From: Chitinophaga polysaccharea
GTDB lineage: Bacteria; Bacteroidota; Bacteroidia; Chitinophagales; Chitinophagaceae
Direction: 5' to 3'
NCBI RefSeq assembly: GCF_007829335.1
Contig: NZ_VIWO01000004.1
Span: 1-64,000 of the forward strand
Length of the DNA: 64,000 bases
How positions within the stretch are numbered: position 1 is the first letter of the stretch; every line of letters begins with the position of its first letter. The position numbers and the translations under genes were made by a program. Below the pieces are notes generated by a model that did not search any database, was not told the origin of the DNA, and saw only the letters and a list, made by a program, of their open reading frames with translations. This document shows, in pieces, positions 29,039 to 38,875 of this stretch.

Positions 29039-32000
29039 ATGATGTATTTAGTAAAGAAAATAACAAGGGTCGCCATCTTCGTTTTGTTGATGTGCCAGAG
29101 CATTGCTGGCTGGTCGCAAACAGCTGTGGGACTGAAGAAACTGCTGGACGGAAGTAAACATCAACTTGCCAAAGATTCCCTGGTGACGGTAACAGACACT
29201 ACTTTTTTCAGTGCTTTTATGCAACCTAAACTGGTGCTGCCATATCCAGCCAAAAACATAATCAGCTTCCGGCTTAATGAATATTCTCCGCTGTTTTTAC
29301 CATCGCCCTTCAGTGCCACAGCCAATATACGCATTATCTATACCAAGGCTGATCAGCAAAAGGATTCCGTACAGACATCGATTACCATTAATTATGATAC
29401 ATTAAAGCAATATACAGTTCGCAATAGTTATGTATTCAATGATGCCCATCAGGTGACGGTAAAAGTGCTTGACGTTACCACCACAGCTGGCAGCGTTGAT
29501 GTACTGCCAGCGTTGCTGATTGAAAATGAAATGATTGTACAGCCCACTTTTAAGTGGTCTTATACTGATGATGCCGTTAAAACGATATCCTCCAATTCGC
29601 CGCCGAATACTGACGCAACCGACGAAATCATGATAAGTTGGCCGGCTATTACCGGTGCAGACGAGTATGACCTTGAATGGGCTTACATTGATTCATCAGC
29701 CCTGGCGGGCAACAGGTATGGTAACCCGGTGAAACCATCGTTGGTATTTGACAACAACGCTACCCGGGTAATGATTCCCGGGAATAGTTATGCTGTGCCG
29801 TTACTCTATGATGACCGTGGGGCGTTATTTTTCCGGGTAAGGGCGGTACAGGTGAAGAAAGGAGATAAGCGAATTCCTACTGCCTGGAGTTCTGATTATG
29901 CCAGTGGCTTGGGAAGATATGATTTCGGAGGGCACCAGCGAAAGCTAAACTGGCACGCGGATATTAGTTTTGCGGAAGGAGGTAAACGTAAAGCGGTTGT
30001 ACAATACTATGATGGCAGCCTGCGAAGCCGTCAGTCTGTTACTAAGGATAATACGAGTGGTAAAACGATTGTGGGAGAAACTTACTACGATGGGCAAGGC
30101 CGGCCAGTAATACAGGTGTTGCCGGCCCCTACTTTGAATACCGTAATACAATACAGCCGTAATTTTAATACGGCTATTAATGGGGCAGAGTATGACAAGT
30201 CGCAGTACGACCTGCAAACAAACCAATGCGACGCCGGCGCGCCGGCTTTTTCCAGTACCAGTGGCGCGGGATTGTATTATTCCCCTAATAATCCTGAAAA
30301 AACAGACGGCTATCAACGCTATATACCCGATGCACAGGGTTATGCTTTTACAGAAACGGCTTATACACCCGATAATACCGGAAGAATTAACAGGCAAGGC
30401 GGGGTGGGTGCAGGTTACCAGCTGGGGAGTAACCATGAAACAAAATACTATTATGGCACTCCTTCTCAGGAAGAGCTGGATGCCCTTTTTGGAACGGAAG
30501 CCGGCGATAAATCCCACTATTTTAAGAACATGGTGCGTGATGCCAACGGGCAGTATAGCGTTAGTTACGTTGATATGAATGGACGTACCATCGCTACTGC
30601 GCTTTCGGGGATGCCAGAAAATGCGAGTCTGGACAAACTTTCCTCTAATGTGGAGGTGTCTGTAATTGATACCTTGTCCAGCCCCGGAAGTAATGTGGTA
30701 AAGGAGCTGGCCATGGAAAGCAAACAGTCTCAATTGATAGCCGCTGAAGGAGATTATCAGTTTAGCTACCTGCTAACCCCGCCTGTATTACAGAAGAAAG
30801 ATTGTAATAACAATACCGTTTGCTATACAGGTTTGTATGACCTTGAGATAAAAATTACCGATGACTGTAATAACCAGAAATTAGGTGGAGTACCTTATGT
30901 TAGCAAGTTACAGAATTATACCCTGGGTAATATCATCGCTGATTGTACTGCTCCCAGCCCTATGACGCTGCAATTTTCATTGCATCTGCCTCCAGGTAAT
31001 TATGAGATTACCAAACGTTTGCTGGTGAGTAAAGACGGGATGGATTATTACAGAGATAATATCTTCCTGCCAGCGAATACTTGTAAAACATTGCAGCAGT
31101 TTATTGATGAACAACAGGTGATCTTTGCCTCGCAGAACCCATCCTGCGTACCGGATTGTAAATCCTGTTTGGATAGCATCGGGAGCTGGACCACCTTTAG
31201 GGACCGTTATATCAGCAAGACGGGGATAGCAGCCGGAGAAGTCAATAACGGGCAGATACTTTCGGCTTACCAGGCTGCCATGGATGCCTGTAACGCCTTG
31301 TGTAACAAGTTGACCGATGCAGATGATATTCAACGGGCTATGTTGCTGGATGTATCCGCTCCGTCGGGGCAATACGCTGCTCCCGCTGATTCTGCCAGCA
31401 AATATTCTATCTTTTATCAGCCAGATATCAATGCTACTCCTCCTTATAGAAGCAGTGCTATCATTTATCTTGATGAAAGCCGGCAGGCAGATAAAGTATA
31501 CAATGAACAAACAGGGACTTACGTTGTACCGCAATTACTGCCACCGGCCCTGTTTGCGGCTAAGTTTAAGCCATCATGGGCGGAAGCGCTGTTGCCTTTT
31601 CATCCAGAATACTGTAAACTGAAGGAATACCAGAAACATGCTTCCAGCCTGGCCTGGGACCGGTTAGTCACCGGCGTGGACACCTATGCGGAAGCTAAAC
31701 AAAAAGGGTATCTCAACCCAACAGCGAGTACTATAGCACCAGCCAATTTGCCAGCCGTTGCAGCAGGACAGGACCCGTTGAGCCAGGAAAGTGCCGCACT
31801 CAAAAGCCAGCTGGAGGCTAAACTGAGTAAATATGCGGGTAATTATTCTATGTGGGCAGTAGCCACCTTGTTGTCGAAATGCACTCAGTCTGATATGACT
31901 GCCTGCGCGGCCATTTATGGCGCCACGCCTTTTGATGAAACAAAACTTTGTGGCAGTGAACTGGATATGGCTTGGCGCAATTTTAGGGAATTATACCAGA

Positions 32001-35000
32001 ATACCAAGCGGGATATCATCAACAACCTGGTGAAACAAGCGGCTTGCGCTGGTGCCGGAGAGCTGATAGCTGCCGGAAAACAACCCAACTTCAATAACGC
32101 CACTGACGCCCTCAATCAAAATGGTTTTGGGTATCTGAATGACCCCAACCTTACCGCTGCTGGCGCCATTACTTCAGGCAACCAGGCTATGAGCCAGTAC
32201 TATTCAGATAACTGCAATGCCTATGTGAAATTATGGATGCAGCAACTGGCCCCTTGTAAATATAGCCAGGCTGCCCTGGAAGAGATTATGCCTAAGCTGA
32301 TCCAGGTGTGCAAGGAAGGATCTGATCAGTCGCATCCCAATGGAGCCAGTACTGTAAAACCTTCCAGTACGAACACCTATCGCAGTTTTCAGCAAGTACT
32401 GGATGAGTATAACCGGCAACATGGGATCACAGACCCGCTGAGCTGTAATGCGGAAATGATCACCGCTCCGGCGCCGTATGATAAGCAACCGGCATATGGC
32501 AGCAGGCCTTCCTATACCGGACCGGATGACTGTGAATGCCGCCAGCTTACAGCACTTCAGCAACAATACGTAGTTGGAAAACAACCGGAAGATGTCACTT
32601 TCTCAAAATATTTAGCCAGAACAAGGGGTATTACCATCACCGAGGATGCACTGCAGCAATTACTGACTGCCTGTGCCCAGCCCCGTCCTTCAACCTGTAA
32701 TTATAGTGCCGCTCCTATGCAGATACCGGCATTTATGCAATGCGACAAGGCGCCCGCCTGCGTAGGATGCAAAGATATAGCGGATATGTATCAACTGTTT
32801 AAAACTACCTATCCGTCTGTCATCCCAACAATTAAAGAGGGGGATACTATCCAGCAAAAGAAAAATGGACTGTTTGCGAGTTTTATGAACAACCGGCTGG
32901 GATTTAACAAACAGGCATGGGAATATCTGCGCTTTATAGATAGTTGTGGTTCCAGTTCATCCTGGGACAGTACCGCATGCCGGTCGCTTATCAGCTATTC
33001 CAACAACAACGGAACGGATGTTATAAATAACCTGGAAAGAACATCAGATGGCGGCTATATTTTAGTGGGGTCCAGTACGGGGAGAGCTACGCCAGGCAGG
33101 ACCGACAGGGATGCCTATGTGATCAAAACAGATAATAAGGGGAATGTTTTATGGGCAAAAACATATGGTGGTGCAAAAGATGATTGGTTTGCCCGTATCA
33201 GGCCAACACAAGACGGAGGGTATGTGGCTATTGGCGGTACCCAGTCGGGAGCACATACCATGGATGTATTTGTACTAAAGATGGATGGAGCGGGAAATGT
33301 ATCCTGGAGCAAAGCTATCGGCTATGGTACCAGCTATGGTGAAGAATGCCGGGATATTATCCAGACCAGCGACGGTGGATACGCCTTTTCAGGTAACCAT
33401 AACCTGGGGCCAGGGGTTGCCGATATGCTGATAGGATCGTTAGACGCACAAGGAACCCCGCGGTGGATAAGACGTTTGGGGACCCCCAGTACAGACCAGG
33501 CCTATACGCTTGTTGAAAATCACGATACCCTGGTGGTTACCGCCATTGCTTTCGTGGGAGGGTCCAGTGTGTATGACGGCCTGGTGGTAAAATTGGACAA
33601 AAATACCGGCACTTTGTCAAAAGTGAACCGGTACAACGTAGGTGCAAGAAAAAACACCTTAAACGGCATATTTAAGACCGCCACCGGATATAGGATAGCC
33701 ATATTGAACGGGGACGACATCGATGATAGCAATGCGAATGTGGTTTTCCTGGATATCAATGATGCCGGTGGTGTTATTGCAGCCAAAAAATTGGATAGGC
33801 CGGCGGGGAAGAGTATAAAATGGTGGTTTCCTACAGATACAACACCAGATAAGGGAATGATAATAGGGGAAACCTTGAGGAATATTCCCCAGCAAACACT
33901 GTACTTAAACAAAATTAAGGCTGATAACACATTTGAGTGGTCCAGCGGGATAAATATCCCTGGAAATATGGAGCTTCAGTGTATAAGGAGCAATGCCGAC
34001 GGAAGCTATGCCGGGGCTGGTATATATAATAACCAGGCGATGTTGTTGCTAACCACTGCCCGTGGAAAAGCGGGATGTAGTACAGATTCGCTGACAGCAG
34101 GTTATACAGATGTTGCATATACGCAAAGCGTGGGGAGTCTTTTCTATGACAGTTATTTGCAAGGTGGTGTAGTAGATTTCCCGGTTACGGGCGTCCTTTG
34201 TTCTCCCTCCATCAATAGCTCACCTTGTTCTTCGGGGACAGGTGTGGATTGTATTACCTACTATAAAGGTCCGCTGCTTTGTGGTAATGCTGCCCCGGTA
34301 TTTGAACCCGTTGATGTAAATACCATCAATAATTGTTCAGATAATAACTTCTTTGCAGTCAGCAAGGGTACGGAGTTGTTCAAGGCGTATCGTGATTCTA
34401 TCCTGGGCAGTTTCGATAAGGACTATATCACTACTTGTTTGCTGGCCGGTTCGCAGGAACAATTCACCGTTACGCATAATTTGAGTGAATATCATTATAC
34501 ACTTTATTACTATAACCAGGCAGGTAACCTGGTAAGAACAGTACCTCCGGCAGGGGTAATCATTGATCGCAGCGCCACCTGGCTGAATCGGGTAAAAGCC
34601 GCCCGTAAAGCCAACCAGTTACTGTCGCCGGCGCATACGTTGATTAGTAGTTACCGTTACAATACGCTGAACCAGGTAGTAGTGCAGCAGACGCCCGATG
34701 GCGGCTCTACCCAGTTTTGGTACGACAGGCTTGGGCGTCTTGCCGTATCACAGAATGCGCGGCAACAGCCTCAGTCCAGATACAGTTATACGCTCTACGA
34801 CGCCTTAGGCCGAATAACTGAAGTAGGAGAAACTATCAGCGGCGCCGTTATGACAGATGTTATCAGCCGTAACGCCAATGCTTTAACACAATGGATAAGT
34901 AACGCAAGATACAGTAAGAGCCAGGTAACCACAACGGTGTATGACCAGCCATACGCTCCTTTAGCGCCTGTGATGACAGCGGCCAATCTGCGTAACCGGG

Positions 35001-37576
35001 TATCCTGGACCGCCTTGTATAATACCGCTACTGATATGAGTTATGGTAACTATGCAAGTGCAAGCTTTTATAGTTATGACTTCCATGGTAATGTGGATAC
35101 CCTGATACAGGATTATAAGCAGGGTAGCATGGCAACCATGAATAACCGGTTTAAAAAGCTGCAATATAATTATGACCTCATCAGCGGCAAGGTAAATATG
35201 TTTTCTTATCAGCCGGGACAGGCAGATGCGTTATATCAACGTTATGAATATGATGCAGAAAATCGTTTGACCAATGTGTACACGAGCCAGGACAGCCTCT
35301 ACTGGGAGAATGATGCCTACTATCAATATTACCGGCATGGTCCCCTGGCCCGGTCGGTTTTAGGTCAGCAACAGGTCCAGGGAGTTGACTATGTATATAC
35401 GCTGCAAGGTTGGCTGAAAGCAGTAAACCCGATGGCCGGTGGAGATGGAGCGGCGGGCAGCCCTGTGGCTGCGGATGCCTATAACTATGTGCTTCAATAC
35501 AATGGCGGTGACTATAGCGGAATCAATGCCGCCTCCGCAGGCGCAACATTTCCTGCCCAGCTGGGAACGGACCATCGTCCGCTATACAACGGGAATATCA
35601 GCAGTATGGCGGTAAACATCGGGAAGTTGAATACTGCGTTGTTGTATAACTATCGATATGACCAGTTGAACCGCCTGGTAAAATCGGATGCCTGGAAGGG
35701 GACGACGGGGAATTGGTCTGGTTTACAGAAAATAGCCGACCTGGGAGAAGCAATCAGCTATGACCCCATGGGTAATATCGTCAGCAATCAGCGTAAAGGT
35801 AACAACAGTCTGTCTGGGAAACCATTGGAGATGGACGATCTCAGTTATCATTACCTTCCAGGTACCAACCGCCTCGATTATATCAGCGACGTAGTGCCAG
35901 CCACCAATTATACGAATGATATCGACGACCAAACTGCCGGGAACTATGGTTATGACGCTATCGGTAATCTTACTACAGACAGACAGGCCGGTATCAGCAA
36001 CATAAGCTGGTCAGTTTATGGTAAGATCCAGTCCATCACGAAAACAGACGGTTCTACGATCAGTTATACCTATGATGCTGCTGGAAACCGAATCAGCAAA
36101 ACCTTTACTGGTGGCGGCAAAACACAAAGTACGTGGTACGTACGGGATGCACAGGGTAATGTGATCAGTGTTTATACCGGCGGCGATCCGGACGTGAATG
36201 GCGGCAACCTTACCCAAACGGAGAGCCATCTTTATGGTAGCAGTCGGCTGGGTATGAGTACACTCCGTCGAAATGTACAGAACATTTTAGCTCCAAATGC
36301 TGTAAATTTACCGGGCCTTGGTCCCGCTATTAACTTTACCTTTGTCCGGGGTAATAAGCTCTTTGAGTTAAACAATCATTTAGGTAATGTGCTGGCCACC
36401 GTCAGCGATAAAAAGCTTCCGGTACCTACTGCAGATAATAAGTCGATAGCCAGTTATACAGTGGATGTTTTGAATGCACAGGATTACTATGCGTTTGGGA
36501 TGTTGCAACCGGGAAGGACGTTTGCGGCGAATGGAGGTGTATATAGGTATGGGTTTAATGGGATGGAGAAATCGGATGAGATTAAGGGAGAAGGAAATAG
36601 TTATACAGCGGAGTTCTGGGAGTATGATCCGAGGATAGGAAGGAGATGGAATAATGACCCTGTCTATAAGCATAGTCCCTATGAGGCTTTTGGTAGTAAC
36701 CCAATCATTAACGCAGATCCTTCAGGATTAGATACAATTAACTTTAATAGGAGTGTAACAACATTTAATCCAGGTGGTGGTCGAAGATCTACAGGTACAT
36801 CTTCCTTTAATATTGGTATTACAAAAAGTTCTGGAGCAGATGTATTTATGTACAATTTTACCAGTACTGTAATTAATAGTAAAGGAGGATCTACAACAAC
36901 GAGTACAAGTACACAATTGCACCCTGAAGATAGAGGAAGTGCGAGTGGCATGACTTGGGGGAAAGACCTGTATTTTGACGGGGTGTTCTCTTCTTCTCGG
37001 AAAAATTATGATTGGGAATCTATTGGGAAGATGATGAGTGCAGACAAGTCATTTGCGAGTTACATGGTAGGTCGAAATGCAAATGCTGCGGATTGGATGC
37101 AAAAGTCGGGGAGTTTTACGTTGATGGAGGGCTTAATGCCAACAATGGTTCAAAGTGGTTTGGGTGCTTATTCAGGGGCAGCTTTTTCTACTAGTGGTAA
37201 ATTTTTAGCAGGTTACGGTAATGATCAAATAGTTCTGGAAAGTATGGCTAATCTGCCATCTAGGAAAGGATGGTTCGATGTTGTAGTACATGGGGCTAAA
37301 AACGGAGAGGAGTTTATTTTTAATGGACAACGGATGAGTGTTGAGGCATTATATTCAAAAATGCTTGCTGATGGCTATCAACAAGGTACTCGTATAAGGT
37401 TGATGTCTTGCTGGTCTGGCTCATTGGAAGGGGGGGCTGCTCAACGATTGTCTACGATGTCTCAAGCGATGGTTGTAGCGCCTACTAGACCAATGTTTGT
37501 AGGGTATCCCGGTTCTTGGTTCCAATTAGGTAAGCCTATAGTTCCAGGAGGAATTTTCAAAGTATTTAAACCTTAA
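29039..37576 (+). CDS. DUF6443/RHS giant polymorphic toxin with caspase/C80-like tip
   Basis: 2,845 residues: signal peptide (to about 26), beta domain to about 290, DUF6443 region about 300-480 (YYDGLGR-type, here YYDGQGRPVIQVLP), a Cys-rich stretch to about 1320, a beta-propeller at about 1326-1675 (DGGYILVGS and DGGYVAIGG repeats with TYGG), YD repeats at about 1870-2360 (YDRLGRL), RHS core at about 2503-2562 (YGFNGMEKSDE, DPRIGR, ADPSG). The last 280 residues are AT-rich and unrelated to the shell. H2751 (VVVHG) and C2791 (LMSCWSG) are placed like the His-Cys dyad of clan CD cysteine peptidases, so a protease toxin is proposed. Family knowledge: RHS shells cage such tips. Confidence 0.85.
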   Translation: MMYLVKKITRVAIFVLLMCQSIAGWSQTAVGLKKLLDGSKHQLAKDSLVTVTDTTFFSAFMQPKLVLPYPAKNIISFRLNEYSPLFLPSPFSATANIRIIYTKADQQKDSVQTSITINYDTLKQYTVRNSYVFNDAHQVTVKVLDVTTTAGSVDVLPALLIENEMIVQPTFKWSYTDDAVKTISSNSPPNTDATDEIMISWPAITGADEYDLEWAYIDSSALAGNRYGNPVKPSLVFDNNATRVMIPGNSYAVPLLYDDRGALFFRVRAVQVKKGDKRIPTAWSSDYASGLGRYDFGGHQRKLNWHADISFAEGGKRKAVVQYYDGSLRSRQSVTKDNTSGKTIVGETYYDGQGRPVIQVLPAPTLNTVIQYSRNFNTAINGAEYDKSQYDLQTNQCDAGAPAFSSTSGAGLYYSPNNPEKTDGYQRYIPDAQGYAFTETAYTPDNTGRINRQGGVGAGYQLGSNHETKYYYGTPSQEELDALFGTEAGDKSHYFKNMVRDANGQYSVSYVDMNGRTIATALSGMPENASLDKLSSNVEVSVIDTLSSPGSNVVKELAMESKQSQLIAAEGDYQFSYLLTPPVLQKKDCNNNTVCYTGLYDLEIKITDDCNNQKLGGVPYVSKLQNYTLGNIIADCTAPSPMTLQFSLHLPPGNYEITKRLLVSKDGMDYYRDNIFLPANTCKTLQQFIDEQQVIFASQNPSCVPDCKSCLDSIGSWTTFRDRYISKTGIAAGEVNNGQILSAYQAAMDACNALCNKLTDADDIQRAMLLDVSAPSGQYAAPADSASKYSIFYQPDINATPPYRSSAIIYLDESRQADKVYNEQTGTYVVPQLLPPALFAAKFKPSWAEALLPFHPEYCKLKEYQKHASSLAWDRLVTGVDTYAEAKQKGYLNPTASTIAPANLPAVAAGQDPLSQESAALKSQLEAKLSKYAGNYSMWAVATLLSKCTQSDMTACAAIYGATPFDETKLCGSELDMAWRNFRELYQNTKRDIINNLVKQAACAGAGELIAAGKQPNFNNATDALNQNGFGYLNDPNLTAAGAITSGNQAMSQYYSDNCNAYVKLWMQQLAPCKYSQAALEEIMPKLIQVCKEGSDQSHPNGASTVKPSSTNTYRSFQQVLDEYNRQHGITDPLSCNAEMITAPAPYDKQPAYGSRPSYTGPDDCECRQLTALQQQYVVGKQPEDVTFSKYLARTRGITITEDALQQLLTACAQPRPSTCNYSAAPMQIPAFMQCDKAPACVGCKDIADMYQLFKTTYPSVIPTIKEGDTIQQKKNGLFASFMNNRLGFNKQAWEYLRFIDSCGSSSSWDSTACRSLISYSNNNGTDVINNLERTSDGGYILVGSSTGRATPGRTDRDAYVIKTDNKGNVLWAKTYGGAKDDWFARIRPTQDGGYVAIGGTQSGAHTMDVFVLKMDGAGNVSWSKAIGYGTSYGEECRDIIQTSDGGYAFSGNHNLGPGVADMLIGSLDAQGTPRWIRRLGTPSTDQAYTLVENHDTLVVTAIAFVGGSSVYDGLVVKLDKNTGTLSKVNRYNVGARKNTLNGIFKTATGYRIAILNGDDIDDSNANVVFLDINDAGGVIAAKKLDRPAGKSIKWWFPTDTTPDKGMIIGETLRNIPQQTLYLNKIKADNTFEWSSGINIPGNMELQCIRSNADGSYAGAGIYNNQAMLLLTTARGKAGCSTDSLTAGYTDVAYTQSVGSLFYDSYLQGGVVDFPVTGVLCSPSINSSPCSSGTGVDCITYYKGPLLCGNAAPVFEPVDVNTINNCSDNNFFAVSKGTELFKAYRDSILGSFDKDYITTCLLAGSQEQFTVTHNLSEYHYTLYYYNQAGNLVRTVPPAGVIIDRSATWLNRVKAARKANQLLSPAHTLISSYRYNTLNQVVVQQTPDGGSTQFWYDRLGRLAVSQNARQQPQSRYSYTLYDALGRITEVGETISGAVMTDVISRNANALTQWISNARYSKSQVTTTVYDQPYAPLAPVMTAANLRNRVSWTALYNTATDMSYGNYASASFYSYDFHGNVDTLIQDYKQGSMATMNNRFKKLQYNYDLISGKVNMFSYQPGQADALYQRYEYDAENRLTNVYTSQDSLYWENDAYYQYYRHGPLARSVLGQQQVQGVDYVYTLQGWLKAVNPMAGGDGAAGSPVAADAYNYVLQYNGGDYSGINAASAGATFPAQLGTDHRPLYNGNISSMAVNIGKLNTALLYNYRYDQLNRLVKSDAWKGTTGNWSGLQKIADLGEAISYDPMGNIVSNQRKGNNSLSGKPLEMDDLSYHYLPGTNRLDYISDVVPATNYTNDIDDQTAGNYGYDAIGNLTTDRQAGISNISWSVYGKIQSITKTDGSTISYTYDAAGNRISKTFTGGGKTQSTWYVRDAQGNVISVYTGGDPDVNGGNLTQTESHLYGSSRLGMSTLRRNVQNILAPNAVNLPGLGPAINFTFVRGNKLFELNNHLGNVLATVSDKKLPVPTADNKSIASYTVDVLNAQDYYAFGMLQPGRTFAANGGVYRYGFNGMEKSDEIKGEGNSYTAEFWEYDPRIGRRWNNDPVYKHSPYEAFGSNPIINADPSGLDTINFNRSVTTFNPGGGRRSTGTSSFNIGITKSSGADVFMYNFTSTVINSKGGSTTTSTSTQLHPEDRGSASGMTWGKDLYFDGVFSSSRKNYDWESIGKMMSADKSFASYMVGRNANAADWMQKSGSFTLMEGLMPTMVQSGLGAYSGAAFSTSGKFLAGYGNDQIVLESMANLPSRKGWFDVVVHGAKNGEEFIFNGQRMSVEALYSKMLADGYQQGTRIRLMSCWSGSLEGGAAQRLSTMSQAMVVAPTRPMFVGYPGSWFQLGKPIVPGGIFKVFKP

Positions 37577-37584
37577 ATTAGAAT

Positions 37585-38046
37585 ATGAATGTTGTTGGTT
37601 TTTTGCAAGTTCATGACCCGCATATTGCATGCTCAAAGGATATAGATGATCTTTTTTCTGATAGTTTTCTTAATAAAGAAAGGTTATCTGAGATTTGTAA
37701 CTATTTGGAAAATGGAGTTTCAATAGTTCGTTATATATCTAGTTTGTACGATACAGATGGGGAACTTATTGGACCTAATATTATTTATACTGACGGTCTT
37801 TGGGTCTGGCCGAGTTATTACTCTTTTTATTTAAAGAAGTATCCTCAGATATTGATTCCAGAAGAGTTACAATCTCACATTAGTTTAAATATTGACAAGG
37901 CAATTAGTTTAAGCCAAGAAGAAAAAGAGTATATAGAATATCTAACGGGTAAAATGCTAGGTATTAAATTACCTAGCGGGTACAAACTATCCCAAAATAT
38001 TAGCACTATTATGAAGGAAAGAGGAGATACGATTACTTGCTATTAA
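37585..38046 (+). CDS. Candidate immunity protein of the caspase-like RHS toxin
   Basis: 153 residues, cytoplasmic (no signal), starting 8 bp after the RHS stop. AT-rich like the toxin tip. Central FYLKKYPQIL and a helical C-terminal half. I recognise no domain. The position immediately behind a toxin tip and before a strong terminator is the diagnostic place for the cognate immunity gene. Confidence 0.65.
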   Translation: MNVVGFLQVHDPHIACSKDIDDLFSDSFLNKERLSEICNYLENGVSIVRYISSLYDTDGELIGPNIIYTDGLWVWPSYYSFYLKKYPQILIPEELQSHISLNIDKAISLSQEEKEYIEYLTGKMLGIKLPSGYKLSQNISTIMKERGDTITCY

Positions 38047-38053
38047 GTAAGTG

Positions 38054-38114
38054 ATTAATTTGATAAATGATAAAACCCGGTCGACGACCGGGTTTTATCA
38101 TTTATCAAATTAAT
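38054..38114. terminator. Bidirectional terminator with 29-bp perfect stem (type A)
   Basis: Perfect inverted repeat: left arm 38054-38082, 3-nt loop GAC, right arm 38086-38114. The GC core is CCCGGTC-N3-GACCGGG with A/T-rich outer arms, so it can stop transcription from both sides. It separates the toxin/immunity operon from the convergent XRE gene. Related hairpins with the same core lie at 46210-46238 and 46757-46796. Confidence 0.92.
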
Positions 38115-38116
38115 TT

Positions 38117-38455
38117 TTATTGAATGGCTTTGAACTTTACGTTATTGATCATGGCATCCAGTGCATACAGGATACATTTTTTATCCTGATCAGGGAATTT
38201 AGAAATATCATTCAGTCGTTTAAGCATAGAGGGATCTTTTAAAAGTTCCCGATCTTCCGACTCTCCGAGTAAGTACCCCACGGTTGTCTCCAGGACGTCA
38301 GCGAGTTTTTTAACGACATCAATAGTAGGCTTTACTTCATCGCGTTCATACTTACCAATAATAGAGTGGTGAGAGGTTATTTGCCTTGCCAACTCCGCCT
38401 GGGAGAAGCCTTTGGCTTCTCTGGCCTCTCTTAATTTTTTGCCGAAACTGCTCAT
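38117..38455 (-). CDS. XRE-family HTH regulator (cassette A)
   Basis: 112 residues. An HTH_3 domain at about 5-65 (LREAREAKGFSQAELAR, then SIIGKYERDEVKP, LADVLETTVGYLLGE) and a short helical tail ending KFKAIQ. Convergent with the RHS operon and divergent from the SymE/primase operon, so it could repress the latter from the 38456-38614 interval. Its homologue at 46237-46560 and a 3' remnant at 46795-46842 sit behind the same terminator type. Confidence 0.85.
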   Translation of the reverse strand: MSSFGKKLREAREAKGFSQAELARQITSHHSIIGKYERDEVKPTIDVVKKLADVLETTVGYLLGESEDRELLKDPSMLKRLNDISKFPDQDKKCILYALDAMINNVKFKAIQ

Positions 38456-38614
38456 ATTGGCGCATTTATGGTATTAAAAAGCTTGTTAAGCGTTGATTTT
38501 ATAAAAATACTGACAAAAAATGAGCTAATAAAACCATAAATATTTTGTCTGTTGATATAGATGTTCTACATTTATACCAAATATTGTCAGGTTAAAAAAG
38601 CTAAAATATTTTTT

Positions 38615-38875
38615 ATGTTGACGAGTAATAACAGACAAATCAAGCTGCAACCCAAACACCGGGATCAATCAGGGAATCATACCGTAGTACCGTGGCTCAA
38701 TATCAGCGGTGTGTGGTTGGAGGAGTTAGGTTTTAAAGTGGGAGATATGGTAAAGATTACTACCCGTGACAGGTTGCTAATCATAGAACCACTGGAAGAC
38801 ACGGAGCAGGAAGCACATGAATATAGATCTGCGTTGCAGGAAATGAAGCAGACGCTGAAAAAGTTGGCGCAATGA
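38615..38875 (+). CDS. SymE-like SpoVT/AbrB-fold protein
   Basis: ATG at 38615 (MLTSNNRQIKL) is favoured; an ATG at 38561 would add 18 atypical residues. The 86-residue protein has PWLNISGVWLEELGFKVGD and RLLIIEPLE, which match the SymE (SOS-induced, type I toxin-like) family of the AbrB fold. Known SymE binds nucleic acid and is toxic when overproduced. The stop overlaps the primase start by 4 nt (ATGA), so it is translationally coupled with a replication-type protein. It is more likely a regulator of the module than a stand-alone toxin (inference). Confidence 0.7.
   Translation: MLTSNNRQIKLQPKHRDQSGNHTVVPWLNISGVWLEELGFKVGDMVKITTRDRLLIIEPLEDTEQEAHEYRSALQEMKQTLKKLAQ

Noticed and set aside
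29945..30733. 262-codon minus-strand frame inside the RHS gene
   Set aside because: Shadow of the YD-protein coding strand; no independent support.
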